Counted from the stretch's first letter, positions 7,850 through 17,077 are shown. The stretch is DNA of 32,320 nt from Bacteroidales bacterium (GCA_022653735.1 JALCSU010000028.1:1-32320), one strand, 5' to 3'. Numbers and translations: made by a program. The notes: generated from the letters alone by a model not told the origin.

Positions 7850-9328
7850 ATGGCAAAAGAAATTACAAGCAGGGAAGAGAATTATTCCCAATGGTACAAT
7901 GATCTGGTGGTTAAATCGGGTTTAGCGGAGCAGTCTCCTGTCAGAGGCTGCATGGTCATTAAGCCGTATGGGTATGCCATATGGGAGAAGATGCAGTCTG
8001 TGCTGGATGGCATGTTCAAGGAAACAGGGGCTCAGAATGCGTATTTCCCGCTTTTCATACCGAAATCTTTTTTCAGCAGGGAAGCTGAGCATGTCGCAGG
8101 CTTCGCCAAAGAATGCGCCGTGGTGACACATCACAGGCTCATGAATGACCCTAACGGCAACGGCATCGTGGTCGATCCGGACGCTAAACTTGAAGAGGAA
8201 TTGATAGTGAGGCCTACTTCTGAGACGATTATCTGGAGCACTTATAAGAATTGGATTAAATCTTGGAGAGACCTTCCAATCATGTGCAACCAGTGGGCGA
8301 ACGTAGTCCGCTGGGAGATGCGCACCAGGCTGTTCTTGCGCACGTCCGAGTTTCTCTGGCAGGAAGGGCATACGGCTCATGCCACGGCAGAAGAGGCTCA
8401 GGCAGAGGCGGAGAGGATGGTGCAAGTTTATGGCAGGTTCGCCCGAGAATTTCTTGCGTTGCCTGTGATTGTCGGGCATAAGAGTCCTAACGAAAGATTC
8501 GCCGGAGCGCTGGACACTCTGACAATCGAGGCCATGATGCAGGATGGCAAGGCATTGCAAGCTGGCACATCGCATTTCCTCGGTCAGAATTTCGCCAAAT
8601 CCTTTGACGTTCAATTTACTGACAAGGATGGTAGCCAGCAATATGTGTGGGCTACTTCATGGGGCGTGTCCACGAGACTGATGGGCGCTCTCGTTATGGC
8701 TCACGGAGACGATAACGGGCTGGTTCTTCCTCCAAGGCTCGCACCGATTCAGGTGGTGATGGTGCCTATCTTCAAGACGGATGAAGAACATGCGGCGATC
8801 ATTGACAAAATGACAGCCCTCAAGAAAGAACTTGAAGCCAAAGGCCATACCGTGAAGATTGACGACAGAGATACGCTCCGCCCTGGATTCAAATTCGCAG
8901 AATGGGAGCTGAAGGGTGTTCCAGTACGTCTCGCAATAGGCCCTCGCGACTTGGAGAATGGCACGGTAGAAGTGCACAGGAGAGATACCATGGAAAAAAA
9001 GACAGTCGCTCTAGACGGACTGGCAGATTCAATCGAGAGCCTGCTTGAGGATATGCAGAGGAATATCTACAAAAAAGCATTCGATTTCCGTGCTGCCCAC
9101 GTAGAAAAATGCGACGATTGGAACGAGTTCAAAGAAAAGATCGGGACGGGAAAGTTCCTGCTATGCCATTGGGACGGCACTGCCGAGACTGAACAGAAGA
9201 TCAAGGATGAGACTAAGGCAACTATCAGGTGCATTCCGGTAGATAGTTTCGTCTGCGAAGAAGAAGGCAGGGACATATATTCAGGAAAGCCATCGCACCA
9301 AAGAGTGGTGTTCGCTATATCATATTAA
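7850..9328 (+). CDS. proS: prolyl-tRNA synthetase, archaeal/eukaryote-type (ProS type 3)
   Basis: Charges tRNA(Pro) with proline in the cytoplasm. The 492-residue class II synthetase has the compact architecture of the archaeal/eukaryotic group, without the editing domain inserted between motifs 2 and 3 in the longer (about 570 residue) bacterial enzymes. Visible are RPTSET at 121-126, motif 2 with R154/E156 followed by QEGHTAH at 171-177, the [10 protein letters not shown] segment that contacts ATP and proline, and a motif 3 with a conserved Arg near LPPRLAP. The anticodon-binding domain starts around residue 300. The C-terminal 70 residues contain several Cys (CHWDG, IRCIP, SFVCEE), consistent with the zinc-binding C-terminal domain of this group. 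DUF3078 follows after 14 bp. This form is common in Bacteroidota, so it need not be recent transfer. Confidence 0.97.
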   Translation: MAKEITSREENYSQWYNDLVVKSGLAEQSPVRGCMVIKPYGYAIWEKMQSVLDGMFKETGAQNAYFPLFIPKSFFSREAEHVAGFAKECAVVTHHRLMNDPNGNGIVVDPDAKLEEELIVRPTSETIIWSTYKNWIKSWRDLPIMCNQWANVVRWEMRTRLFLRTSEFLWQEGHTAHATAEEAQAEAERMVQVYGRFAREFLALPVIVGHKSPNERFAGALDTLTIEAMMQDGKALQAGTSHFLGQNFAKSFDVQFTDKDGSQQYVWATSWGVSTRLMGALVMAHGDDNGLVLPPRLAPIQVVMVPIFKTDEEHAAIIDKMTALKKELEAKGHTVKIDDRDTLRPGFKFAEWELKGVPVRLAIGPRDLENGTVEVHRRDTMEKKTVALDGLADSIESLLEDMQRNIYKKAFDFRAAHVEKCDDWNEFKEKIGTGKFLLCHWDGTAETEQKIKDETKATIRCIPVDSFVCEEEGRDIYSGKPSHQRVVFAISY

Positions 9329-9342
9329 TAAAAAAGACAAAG

Positions 9343-10473
9343 ATGAAATTTAAGAATATTTTATCTGCTATAACATTAGCATCGGCGTTGCTGGAGCCGA
9401 TTTCGCTCCATGCACAGACCGACACGACGAAGAAAGACGCTCAGTCAGCTGCTGCCGCCGCCGCTGCCGCGCTGGTGAACGCTCCGCAGACGCAGGTCGT
9501 GCCTCCTAAGCCGAATTACTGGAAGAAATCCTTGCTTACCAGCGTCCAGTTCAGCCAGACGAAATTCAATAACTGGGCGGCGGGAGGAATCGACAACGTG
9601 ACCTTGGCTTCTTACGTAGACGCTAATGCCAATTATGCGAAAGACAAGAAGTTCTGGAACAACAGGCTGCAGGTGGATTTTGGATTCATCTACCAAGACG
9701 ATAAGCCATTCGTGCAGAAAAACACGGATCGAATTTATCTGGAGAGCAAATACGGTCACAGAATCACTGATAAACTGAATTATTCAGGTCAGTTCACCTT
9801 CCGTTCGCAGTTTACTAACAGTTACAATTACAACAGCCCGAAAGATTACGAAGGAGACAAGCCTTCCAGGCGGGATTGGATGAATGCCAGGACTTTGAAG
9901 TCAGGTTTTCTCTCGCCAGCCTACTTCACGGTCGGCCTAGGTATCGACTGGGTGCCGAATCCTAAGAATAACTGGCTGGTAGTAAACTTCGCTCCTCTTA
10001 CGGGCGGTCTTACCATGGTCACTGACGAGAGTCTCAGGAAAGGTTATGGTCTTGAGCGCAAGAGCAAATACAAAGACGAGACGCAGTACCCCTATAACAT
10101 CACAGACGATTCGGGGAACGTGGTCGGATATCATGGCAACTACTATAAGTCAGCCAAATGGCAGCTTGGAGCTCAGCTGAAAGTCGATTTGAAGCTGAAG
10201 ATAAATTCGAACATAAATTACAGCTCTCAGCTGGTGCTTTTCTCTGATTACCTGGATAATCCTCAGAATCTCAGGGTGAACTGGGACAACCGTTTCAATT
10301 GGGTCCTGGCCAAATATTTCACGTTCTCGCTGACGACGTTCATGATTTACGATGACAATGTCCTGATTAAAGACGAGAGTGACATTGACAAGTACCCTGA
10401 GGGAAAGAAGAGGATTCAGTTCAGGGAACTGATAGGATTCGGATTCACTTACACGTTTCCTCGTCCGAAATAA
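9343..10473 (+). CDS. DUF3078 domain-containing envelope protein
   Basis: Predicted exported protein of 376 residues; function of the family is unknown. Residues 1-25 form a signal peptide ending LHAQ. A run of eight alanines lies at 36-43, then a Pro-rich linker, and from residue 58 the DUF3078 domain begins with its characteristic WKKSLLTSVQFSQTKFNNW and AGGIDN motif. The rest alternates hydrophobic and polar residues with many aromatics, as in an outer-membrane beta-barrel, and ends with a strand-like FGFTYTFPRPK. It lies between proS and tilS, 14 bp from the first and overlapping the second by one base (TAATG at 10471-10475), so the three are translated from one mRNA. An outer-membrane location is inference. 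Confidence 0.85.
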   Translation: MKFKNILSAITLASALLEPISLHAQTDTTKKDAQSAAAAAAAALVNAPQTQVVPPKPNYWKKSLLTSVQFSQTKFNNWAAGGIDNVTLASYVDANANYAKDKKFWNNRLQVDFGFIYQDDKPFVQKNTDRIYLESKYGHRITDKLNYSGQFTFRSQFTNSYNYNSPKDYEGDKPSRRDWMNARTLKSGFLSPAYFTVGLGIDWVPNPKNNWLVVNFAPLTGGLTMVTDESLRKGYGLERKSKYKDETQYPYNITDDSGNVVGYHGNYYKSAKWQLGAQLKVDLKLKINSNINYSSQLVLFSDYLDNPQNLRVNWDNRFNWVLAKYFTFSLTTFMIYDDNVLIKDESDIDKYPEGKKRIQFRELIGFGFTYTFPRPK

Positions 10474-11879
10474 TGATCAGCCAGGCTCATTTCGACCGGA
10501 TACTGTCATCGCTGAATCTTAGCAGCGACTCAAGCGTCTTGCTTGCTGTCAGCGGTGGAGTGGATTCAATGGTCATGGCCTGCCTTTTCAGCCATTCTGC
10601 GATAAGATGCCGCTTGGCCATAGCTCATTGCAACTTTCATTTGCGAGGAGCCGATAGCGACTCCGATGAGGCATTGGTCAGGGAATATGCCGAAACGCAA
10701 GGCATAATATTCAAGAAAAAAGACTTTCGCACTAAAGAATATGCTGCCTCGAAGGGTTTGAGCATCGAGATGGCAGCAAGGGAGCTGAGATATTCCTGGT
10801 TCGAGGAGATTTGTCAGAGGGATGGTTACGTAGCCGTGGCTGTGGCACACAATCAGAATGATAATGCGGAGACGCTGATTCTGAACATGTTGAGAGGCTG
10901 CGGAATAGGAGGAGCTACAGGAATGAGGCTTTCTTCGAGAGTGCCGGTGAAAGGCGCAGGGGCTGTCTTGCTAAGGCCGATGCTGGAATTTTCTAGGAAA
11001 GATATTTATGACTATGCCCTGTCTCAGGGGATTAGATGGCACGAAGATAAGACGAACGCAGACTCGGCATATAAGAGGAACCTGATCAGGAACGAGATAT
11101 TCCCACTATTCGAGAAGCTGAATCCTGCGTTCCTGAGCACTCTCTCAAAGAATATGGCAAATTATGCCCAGGCTGAGAGGGCCGCAGACGAGTGGAGCGA
11201 CAGAATAAAAGAATATGCCGTGACGAAACGGACAGATGGAAGCATCGCCATTGGAATCTCTAAGTTTAGGGAACATTCCGCATGGGAATATTTCATATTC
11301 AGTTTCCTTACCGAGTATGGCTTCGGGGCTGCTGTGATCGAAGATCTGGTAAAGCGACTGCATTCGGGAGGAAATATCGCTGGGAAGCACTTCTTCTCTG
11401 GTGAATATTCTTTGTCTGCTTCTTCTAATGAATTAATAATCAGTCATAAACGTAGTGGCGAACCTTTGGAGGCTTTCCAGATTCCCTGTCCTGGAGAGTA
11501 TGAGATCGCTGGCCGGAAATTTTCCGTAGCCGTTACGGCATATTCAGAAAGCATGCCCTTAAGACAGCCAGAGGGCACTGTCGCCTTAGATGCTGGGAAA
11601 ATAGGCTTCCCGCTCAAGGTTCGTTCTTGGCGCGAAGGCGACTGGATGTGTCCACTAGGCGTAAGAACTCAGTTTGGAGGACTTGGTAGAAAGAAGCTGC
11701 AAGACATATTCACGGATTTGAAATTTTCCATCGCAGATAAGGAGAATGCTCTTCTTTTGCAATTCCCGGATCCTGAGAACGCCTCCCACGTGGCGGCTAT
11801 ACTTTGCTCTCGAATAGATGAGACAGTAAAAATTACCCCCGAGACCTGTGAAATAATCAGAATCTCGGAGGCATATTAA
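10473..11879 (+). CDS. tilS: tRNA(Ile)-lysidine synthase TilS
   Basis: Converts cytidine 34 of the CAU-anticodon isoleucine tRNA to lysidine using ATP and lysine, so that it decodes AUA. The 468-residue protein starts with the PP-loop ATPase motif SGGVDS at 27-32, followed by the AHCNFHLRG segment and HNQNDNAETLILNMLRG near residue 126, the TilS counterpart of the HxxDDxAET motif. A central helical region leads to the C-terminal TilS domain, recognisable by LKVRSWREGDWMCPLG and the GLGRKKLQDIF segment. Its ATG overlaps the DUF3078 stop by one base, suggesting translational coupling. It converges on queA with 13 bp between stops; no hairpin terminator is seen there. Confidence 0.95.
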   Translation: MISQAHFDRILSSLNLSSDSSVLLAVSGGVDSMVMACLFSHSAIRCRLAIAHCNFHLRGADSDSDEALVREYAETQGIIFKKKDFRTKEYAASKGLSIEMAARELRYSWFEEICQRDGYVAVAVAHNQNDNAETLILNMLRGCGIGGATGMRLSSRVPVKGAGAVLLRPMLEFSRKDIYDYALSQGIRWHEDKTNADSAYKRNLIRNEIFPLFEKLNPAFLSTLSKNMANYAQAERAADEWSDRIKEYAVTKRTDGSIAIGISKFREHSAWEYFIFSFLTEYGFGAAVIEDLVKRLHSGGNIAGKHFFSGEYSLSASSNELIISHKRSGEPLEAFQIPCPGEYEIAGRKFSVAVTAYSESMPLRQPEGTVALDAGKIGFPLKVRSWREGDWMCPLGVRTQFGGLGRKKLQDIFTDLKFSIADKENALLLQFPDPENASHVAAILCSRIDETVKITPETCEIIRISEAY

Positions 11880-11892
11880 CCTTATTCAGCTT

Positions 11893-12942
11893 CTAAACTA
11901 TCAGCATAGCGTCGCCGTAAGGCCCGAAGCGATAATCTTCATCCAGCGCAATTTTATATGCGTTCATTACGTTGTCGAACCCACCGAATGCTGCGACGGC
12001 CATGAGCATCGTGGACTCTGGCATGTGGAAATTCGAGACAAGAGCGTCCGGAATAGAGAAATCGTATGGTGGAAAGATGAATTTGTTAGTCCATCCGTCG
12101 AACGGCCTCACCTCGCTGTTCGTCGTGACGTAAGTTTCGAGTCCTCTCAGCACAGTGACTCCTATTGCGCAGATTTTATGTCTGGCATTTTTAGCCTTAT
12201 TAATGACATCGCAAGCCTCTGGAGTTATGATCAACCTCTCGGAATCCATCCTGTGCTTCGAAAGGTCCTCTACGTCAACCCTCCGATATTGGCCAATCCC
12301 CATGTGGAGGGTAATGAAAGCTTTATCGATGTCCTTCAATATCATTCTGTTAAACAGCTCGCGGCTGAAATGCAGACCTGCTGCAGGTGCTGCTACGGCA
12401 CCTTCGTTCTTGGCGAAGATTGTCTGATAATTCTCGGTGTCAGCTGGGGTTATCTTGTCCTTGATGAATCTTGGCACAGGTATCTCTCCCAGGCTGAAAA
12501 GCTGCTTCCTGAAGTCCTCGTATGGTCCATCATAGAGGAATCTAAGGGTCCTGCCTCTGGAAGTGGTGTTGTCTATTACTTCTGCGACAAGGCTCTGATC
12601 CTCACCGAAATAAAGCTTATTGCCTATTCTTATTTTTCTGGCAGGGTCTACAATCACGTCCCAGAGATGTTGCTCTCTGCTGAGCTCCCTGAGGAGGAAT
12701 ACCATGATGTCGGCACCGGTTTTCTCTTTCTTGCCGTACAGCCTGGCAGGAAAGACTTTCGTGTCATTGAAAACGAAAGTGTCTCCCTTTCCGAAATAGT
12801 CGATGATGTCTTTGAAGATTCTGTGCTCTATTTCACCTGTGTCTTTGTGAACTACCATCAGTTTGCATTCGTCACGCCACGTCGTTGGGTTTTTTGCTAG
12901 CTTGTCTTTAGGTAGCAGGAATTGAAATTGCGAAAGTTTCAT
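11893..12942 (-). CDS. queA: S-adenosylmethionine:tRNA ribosyltransferase-isomerase QueA
   Basis: Transfers and isomerises the ribosyl part of S-adenosylmethionine onto preQ1 in tRNA to give epoxyqueuosine, the penultimate step of queuosine modification. The 349-residue length is normal. Diagnostic segments are [15 protein letters not shown] near residue 56, the [10 protein letters not shown] motif near 185 (AAPTAGLHF in E. coli), [13 protein letters not shown] near 210, the [11 protein letters not shown] segment, and the C-terminal [19 protein letters not shown]. No other queuosine genes are visible in the window. It lies 65 bp downstream of the Nudix gene on the same strand; I see no good promoter in that gap, so cotranscription is plausible. 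Confidence 0.96.
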   Translation of the reverse strand: MKLSQFQFLLPKDKLAKNPTTWRDECKLMVVHKDTGEIEHRIFKDIIDYFGKGDTFVFNDTKVFPARLYGKKEKTGADIMVFLLRELSREQHLWDVIVDPARKIRIGNKLYFGEDQSLVAEVIDNTTSRGRTLRFLYDGPYEDFRKQLFSLGEIPVPRFIKDKITPADTENYQTIFAKNEGAVAAPAAGLHFSRELFNRMILKDIDKAFITLHMGIGQYRRVDVEDLSKHRMDSERLIITPEACDVINKAKNARHKICAIGVTVLRGLETYVTTNSEVRPFDGWTNKFIFPPYDFSIPDALVSNFHMPESTMLMAVAAFGGFDNVMNAYKIALDEDYRFGPYGDAMLIV

Positions 12943-13007
12943 ATAATCTATTTGTATAGACTATTATTATACGGTGAATGTTGAGAAAATGTTTCAAGTC
13001 CTGGAGA

Positions 13008-13622
13008 TTAGATTCCTGAGCTTCTGAAAACCTCTATTATCGAAGGGTAAGTGTCAATCAGATAAGAAGCTATGCAGGAGCGAGGAATCCACACGGCTTT
13101 CGTGATGTCTTCATCTCGCTGAGGAATGAGGTCTATCGGCTTCGTGTAAAGCATTTCATACCACCAGGTATGCTTCAGGTGCCATTTCTCGTTGCGAAAA
13201 TAGCAATGGTCGGTGACGCAGATTAGCTTTCCTAGTTCGAGTTCTTTCACCCCTGTCTCTTCCTGAACCTCTCGCATCGCCGTGACAGTAATATCCTCTC
13301 CCTCTTCCTGATGACCTTTGGGCAGGTCCCAGAGCCCATTTCTCTTAATCATCAGTACATCACTCCGGCGGTTGGACACTAACCCTCCTGCTGCAGTCAC
13401 TTCTTTAAAATTAGAACAAAAATTTTCGTACGTGCTTTCCACGTTTTCAGTTGGGATGAATATTCTTTGAAGGGAATCGGAGCTTTCGAATAGAGATACA
13501 AGTTTTGAAATATCAGCTTTGGAGTCACCTAAATGCAATTCTATCGAGTTGGGGTCTGAAAGCGAGCTCTCTCCCGGAGAGCAGATTATCACGCATCTCT
13601 TTTCAAGGTAAATCCTGTGCAT
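13008..13622 (-). CDS. Nudix hydrolase
   Basis: Hydrolase of a nucleoside diphosphate linked to another group; substrate unknown. The 204-residue protein contains a perfect Nudix box at 103-125: G103, E109, R117-E118, E121-E122 and G124 follow the pattern Gx5Ex7REUxEExGU and would bind the catalytic divalent metal. The box is preceded by WDLPKGH, common in diadenosine polyphosphate and related hydrolases. Residues 1-80 are an N-terminal extension without a domain I recognise. The gene is divergent from pyrE, 59 bp away; a -7 element TAAATTTG at 13665-13658 sits 36 bp before its ATG. The neighbourhood (pyrE) hints at nucleotide metabolism but does not prove it. Confidence 0.9.
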   Translation of the reverse strand: MHRIYLEKRCVIICSPGESSLSDPNSIELHLGDSKADISKLVSLFESSDSLQRIFIPTENVESTYENFCSNFKEVTAAGGLVSNRRSDVLMIKRNGLWDLPKGHQEEGEDITVTAMREVQEETGVKELELGKLICVTDHCYFRNEKWHLKHTWWYEMLYTKPIDLIPQRDEDITKAVWIPRSCIASYLIDTYPSIIEVFRSSGI

Positions 13623-13646
13623 CGTATGTTAAAATGACTATATTTG
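13616..13646 (+). promoter_or_regulatory. predicted pyrE promoter
   Basis: A perfect Bacteroidota -7 element TATATTTG at 13639-13646 is preceded, after a 19-bp spacer, by TGTG at 13616-13619 (three of four matches to the -33 TTTG). The transcript would start near 13653, giving a leader of about 29 bases before the ATG at 13682. The -33 part overlaps the first codons of the divergent Nudix gene. Confidence 0.6.
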
Positions 13647-13662
13647 CATATTGCATGCAAAT
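13642..13662. repeat. inverted repeat spanning both divergent -7 elements
   Basis: ATTTGCAT at 13642-13649 and its exact complement ATGCAAAT at 13655-13662 flank a five-base spacer. Each arm contains the TTTG half of one -7 element. It may be an operator or simply the result of two consensus -7 boxes facing each other, though the match extends beyond the consensus by GCAT/CAT bases. Confidence 0.7.
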
Positions 13663-13688
13663 TTAATCCAATTCATTGAAAATGGAAA
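13658..13688 (-). promoter_or_regulatory. predicted Nudix gene promoter
   Basis: On the minus strand a perfect -7 element TAAATTTG spans 13665-13658, and TTTC (three of four matches to TTTG) lies 19 bp upstream at 13688-13685, inside the first codons of pyrE. The start would be near 13651, so the two divergent transcripts begin almost back to back and their -7 boxes interlock. Confidence 0.5.
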
Positions 13689-14317
13689 CAGTAGCTAGAA
13701 AACTTGCTTCCGAGCTTCTTCGGATAGGTGCAGTCCTGCTTCGCCCGAATGCCCCTTTTACTTGGGCATCAGGCTGGCATTCACCGATATATTGCGATAA
13801 CAGACGAATCTTGTCTGACCCGCAGCTGAGGTCAAAGGTGGCCTCGTGGCTATCTGAAGATGCTAGAAAACTCTACCCTGAAGCTGAAGTGGCCGCAGGC
13901 GTTGCTACCGGTGCTATCGCCCACGGAGTGCTCGCCGCTGACAGGTTAGGGAAGCCTTTCGTCTACGTCCGTCCTAAGCCGAAAGACCATGGCACAGGTT
14001 CTCAAATCGAGGGCGTGCTGCCCGAAGGGGCAAAGGTCGTCGTGATCGAGGACTTGATTTCGACGGGGATGAGCAGCTTGGCTGCAGTGAAGGCATTGAG
14101 AGAGGCTGGCGCAGAGGTTTGCGGCATGGTGGCTATATTCACATACGAATTCGAAACGGCTATGAAGCAGTTCGAAGATGCCGACGTAAAATTGCACACC
14201 CTCTCGAATTACAGCGCCCTGATAGAGGAAGCTTCTGAAGAAGGGTTCATAAAGGATTCGGACAAAGAAATGCTGAAGCAGTGGAGGCTGAATCCTGGCG
14301 AATGGGGAAATAATTAA
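13682..14317 (+). CDS. pyrE: orotate phosphoribosyltransferase PyrE
   Basis: Joins orotate and PRPP to give orotidine 5'-phosphate in de novo pyrimidine synthesis. The 211-residue protein shows the N-terminal orotate site around FTWASGWHSPIYCDNR, the YVRPKPKDHGTG loop that covers the active site, and the PRPP-binding motif VVVIEDLISTG near residues 119-129. I chose the ATG at 13682; an in-frame TTG two codons earlier is possible but has no support. It has its own predicted promoter, overlapping that of the divergent Nudix gene. It leads a four-gene run: the SRPBCC gene follows after 12 bp. pyrE next to an SRPBCC gene is a pattern I associate with Bacteroidota, from memory rather than from a search. 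Confidence 0.96.
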   Translation: METVARKLASELLRIGAVLLRPNAPFTWASGWHSPIYCDNRRILSDPQLRSKVASWLSEDARKLYPEAEVAAGVATGAIAHGVLAADRLGKPFVYVRPKPKDHGTGSQIEGVLPEGAKVVVIEDLISTGMSSLAAVKALREAGAEVCGMVAIFTYEFETAMKQFEDADVKLHTLSNYSALIEEASEEGFIKDSDKEMLKQWRLNPGEWGNN

Positions 14318-14329
14318 TTTTTAAAGAAT

Positions 14330-14812
14330 ATGACGACGAATATTGATAGCAAGCATGGCATAGTATCGAAGCAGCCTGCGGAACTGTACATGGCGTTTGC
14401 TGATTTGCGCAATTTCCTTCAGTTCATACCGGAGGGCAATCGAGGCGATGTCACAGCGGATTATGACTCCATCACTGCCACGGTGCAAGGGTTCAAGATA
14501 GGCATCATGATAAAAGAAAGAACTCCTTATTCCAGGATAGACTTCATAGATGACGGAGCTCCGTTCCAGTTCAGTGGCTCGCTGCATTTCGATGCAGCCG
14601 CATCTGACCCATACAAGACCGACTTCTATATCGAGTTCAGCGCAGACCTGAATTTGATGATGAAAATGCTTCTTGGAAAAAAGCTGAAAGAGGGGATGGA
14701 TAAGGTCGTGGATGCTCTGGTGGCAATGTCTGAAGGACGGATGCCGGAAGGCGTGGACGAAGATGCTTTGAAAAAGATGAAGGAAGAGCTGGACAAGAAT
14801 CGCCAGCAATAA
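14330..14812 (+). CDS. SRPBCC-like family protein
   Basis: A small soluble protein of 160 residues that fits the SRPBCC/START-like fold, a group of ligand-binding barrels with very varied roles. Visible features are an N-terminal strand and a helix with ADLRNFLQFIP, a run of alternating strands over residues 40-110, and a long amphipathic C-terminal helix (LGKKLKEGMDKVVDALVAM). The last 30 residues are charged and rich in Glu, Lys and Asp. No signal peptide. It lies 12 bp after pyrE and 4 bp before the methyltransferase gene, so it is cotranscribed with both. The ligand is unknown; a pyrimidine-related role is only suggested by position. Confidence 0.7.
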   Translation: MTTNIDSKHGIVSKQPAELYMAFADLRNFLQFIPEGNRGDVTADYDSITATVQGFKIGIMIKERTPYSRIDFIDDGAPFQFSGSLHFDAAASDPYKTDFYIEFSADLNLMMKMLLGKKLKEGMDKVVDALVAMSEGRMPEGVDEDALKKMKEELDKNRQQ

Positions 14813-14816
14813 GAAT

Positions 14817-16154
14817 ATGTTGGAACTGGGGGATAGCAGGTTCTGGAATATCTTGGATAGGGCTGTGGGGCGTGAGAATGCTACCACGGCAGCGAGAGCA
14901 TTCGAGGGACCAGCCTCTGTTTCAGTAAGGCTGAACCCAGCAAAAGTTTCTTCAGATTTCGCTAAAGAGCATTTCGGGAAAGACATTGCGCAGGTGCCTT
15001 GGTGCCAATCCGGTTATTTTCTCGAAGATAGGCCTCGGTTCACTCTGGATCCGTTATTCCATGCCGGCTGTTACTATGTGCAGGATTCCTCCGCAATGTA
15101 CGTCGGCAGCATATTCAGGAATATTTTGAATGAGCTGGAAGGTCTAGGGAGGCCAGTCAGGGTGCTGGACCTTTGCGCTGCTCCTGGTGGGAAGACAACC
15201 GATCTGGCGGCTTCGCTGAGGCTGAAATTCGGCGATGGCTTCATGCTGGTCGCTAATGAAGTGATGCGAGGCAGGGCAAGCATCCTGGTTGAAAATGTGA
15301 CTCTGTGGGGCGATGCGAATGTGGTCGTGACGAGTGCCGATCCGAAAGCATTTGCAAAAATGGAGGGCTTTTTCGATGTGATTCTCGCAGATGTGCCTTG
15401 CTCTGGGGAGGGAATGTTTCGGAAAGACCCGAAGGCTCTGGAAGACTGGTCCGAGGATGTGGTGGCTTTGTGCGCTTCCCGGCAGAAAAGAATTCTTGGG
15501 GATGCGTGGCCTGCTCTTCGTGCGGGTGGATTCCTGATTTATTCCACATGTACTTTCGAGGCTGCTGAGAATGAGGAAAACGTGAATTGGATAGCTGCTG
15601 AATTGGGTGCTGAAATAATGGAATGCGAGATGTTCAGAGGCATATTCAGGACTAGTAATGGCGGTGCCCTGCTAGTGCCTGGGTTTGTGAAAGGTGAGGG
15701 GCAATTCGCCGCTTTGCTCCATAAGACTTCTGTGTCCAGCTCATGGAATAGCAAAGGAGTTCGTCCTGATGACTCAATGCTTTGGATTCCGGAACCCATC
15801 AGGAAGGATGCTGGCTCGCTTGCCTGGCTCCGACCGATCAGGATAGGAATCCCTTTGGGTGCGAGAAAGGGGAACGATTTCGTGCCATCTGCTGATTTAG
15901 CGCTCGCAGCGGACGAGAGCATAATGCAGGATATTCATAATTTTAATTATTTTAGAGCAGAGGTAGATGAAGGCATGGCGCTGCAATTCCTGCACAGAGA
16001 CAATATATTTGTAGAAGGCTATCCCAAGGGGTATCTGCTGATATGTTTTCAGGGTCATCCTCTAGGGTTCGTGAAGAATCTTGGTAATCGCTGGAACAGC
16101 TTGCTGCCTCATGGCAGGAGGATTAGAATGGATATTGAGAAAACTGAATCATGA
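14817..16154 (+). CDS. RsmF-like RNA (cytosine-C5)-methyltransferase, NOL1/NOP2/Sun family
   Basis: Predicted SAM-dependent methyltransferase making 5-methylcytosine in rRNA or tRNA. The 445 residues are arranged as an N-terminal RNA-binding part (1-110), a Rossmann methyltransferase core and a C-terminal domain like that of RsmF. The SAM motif DLCAAPGGKT lies at 118-127; DVPCSGEGMF at 192-201 and STCTFEAAENE at 243-253 supply the two cysteines of the family, one acting as nucleophile. Residues 310-440, including the FVEGYPKGYLLICFQGHPLGFVKN region, resemble the PUA-like tail of RsmF. The exact RNA target cannot be assigned. The gene lies 4 bp after the SRPBCC gene, and its TGA overlaps the next ATG by four bases (16151-16154), implying coupling. 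Confidence 0.9.
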   Translation: MLELGDSRFWNILDRAVGRENATTAARAFEGPASVSVRLNPAKVSSDFAKEHFGKDIAQVPWCQSGYFLEDRPRFTLDPLFHAGCYYVQDSSAMYVGSIFRNILNELEGLGRPVRVLDLCAAPGGKTTDLAASLRLKFGDGFMLVANEVMRGRASILVENVTLWGDANVVVTSADPKAFAKMEGFFDVILADVPCSGEGMFRKDPKALEDWSEDVVALCASRQKRILGDAWPALRAGGFLIYSTCTFEAAENEENVNWIAAELGAEIMECEMFRGIFRTSNGGALLVPGFVKGEGQFAALLHKTSVSSSWNSKGVRPDDSMLWIPEPIRKDAGSLAWLRPIRIGIPLGARKGNDFVPSADLALAADESIMQDIHNFNYFRAEVDEGMALQFLHRDNIFVEGYPKGYLLICFQGHPLGFVKNLGNRWNSLLPHGRRIRMDIEKTES

Positions 16155-17077
16155 TGAAAAGAATATTTTTGATTTCTCTGGCTTTAGTAATATCCTGCGT
16201 CACAGGTCTTTCGCAGGAAAAGCCGACAACTGACGAGTATGCTGCCCGATATCAGAATCTGGTAACGAGGGTAGGGGCAAACGGGCTTGGAGTGGAAACT
16301 CTTCTGAATCATTGGGAAGAAGATTATCCTGACGACGTGAATCCGAAAGTCGGGCTGTTTAATTTCTACCTTGCTAAGAGCCAGAGTTTCACGATAGATT
16401 CCCTGAGAGTGTCGAAATATCTCGGGAATGAGCCAGTGATCAGCCTGAAGGATTCTACTGGACAAAACGTATATTATTACCAGATAGCTCATTACGACGA
16501 TGAACTGTTCGGGAAGGCTTCGCAGGCTATTGACAAAGCGATCGAGATGGCGCCAGACAGGCTGGACTTACGGCTCATAAAAGTCTCCGCCCTGATAAAT
16601 TATGAGGGGGAGAGTCCTGACATGGCTTTGAGAGACCTGAAAGGACTGATCGATTATAATTACACCAAGCACCCGAAATGGACTTATCCGGGGTTGGAGA
16701 TGCAGGATGACTCATTCGCATCTTTGCTTCAGGATTACTGCTATACCTTCTTCAAGATGGGCACGCCTCAGACATTCAAGGCTTTCAAGGACCTTTCGGA
16801 AAAAGTGCTGAGCTACGAGCCAAAGAACACGCTTTTCATGACGAATTTAGGCTCGTACTATCTGGTTGCAGAGCATAACGATAAGGCAGCCCTCAAGATG
16901 TACAACAAGGTTCTGAAGCTCAGGCCAGACGATTACACGGCCATCAAGAATTGCGTGCTGCTTGCAAGAAATGAAAAAAACGCGAAACTCGAGAAAAAAT
17001 ACCTTCAGAAGCTCGTGGAGGTCACGACCGATGAGACAGAAAGGACATCGGCGAAAGTCAGGCTCGAGGCCCTTTAG
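16151..17077 (+). CDS. exported tetratricopeptide-repeat protein
   Basis: Predicted periplasmic protein of 308 residues. Residues 1-22 form a signal peptide (MMKRIFLISLALVISCVTGL, then SQ). A cysteine sits in that peptide (C16), but the following residues do not make a convincing lipobox. Helical repeat pairs follow, clearest near the C-terminus, where a TPR-like unit with NLGSYYLVAEHNDKAALKMY and KVLKLRPDDY is seen at about 230-275; an earlier pair surrounds ASQAIDKAIEMAPD near 120. TPRs bind other proteins; the partner is unknown. Its start is fused by a four-base overlap to the methyltransferase stop. The last 20 bp run into the convergent transporter gene. Confidence 0.8.
   Translation: MMKRIFLISLALVISCVTGLSQEKPTTDEYAARYQNLVTRVGANGLGVETLLNHWEEDYPDDVNPKVGLFNFYLAKSQSFTIDSLRVSKYLGNEPVISLKDSTGQNVYYYQIAHYDDELFGKASQAIDKAIEMAPDRLDLRLIKVSALINYEGESPDMALRDLKGLIDYNYTKHPKWTYPGLEMQDDSFASLLQDYCYTFFKMGTPQTFKAFKDLSEKVLSYEPKNTLFMTNLGSYYLVAEHNDKAALKMYNKVLKLRPDDYTAIKNCVLLARNEKNAKLEKKYLQKLVEVTTDETERTSAKVRLEAL

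Noticed and set aside
11880..11892. Bidirectional terminator between tilS and queA
   Set aside because: Only 13 bp, with no inverted repeat and no T-run following a stem.
12025..12900. Plus-strand open frame of 291 codons inside queA
   Set aside because: Antisense to a fully convincing QueA; the translation shows no known domain or signal.
13676..13681. TTG start for pyrE two codons upstream
   Set aside because: An ATG follows at 13682 in the same frame and the protein from there has the normal length.
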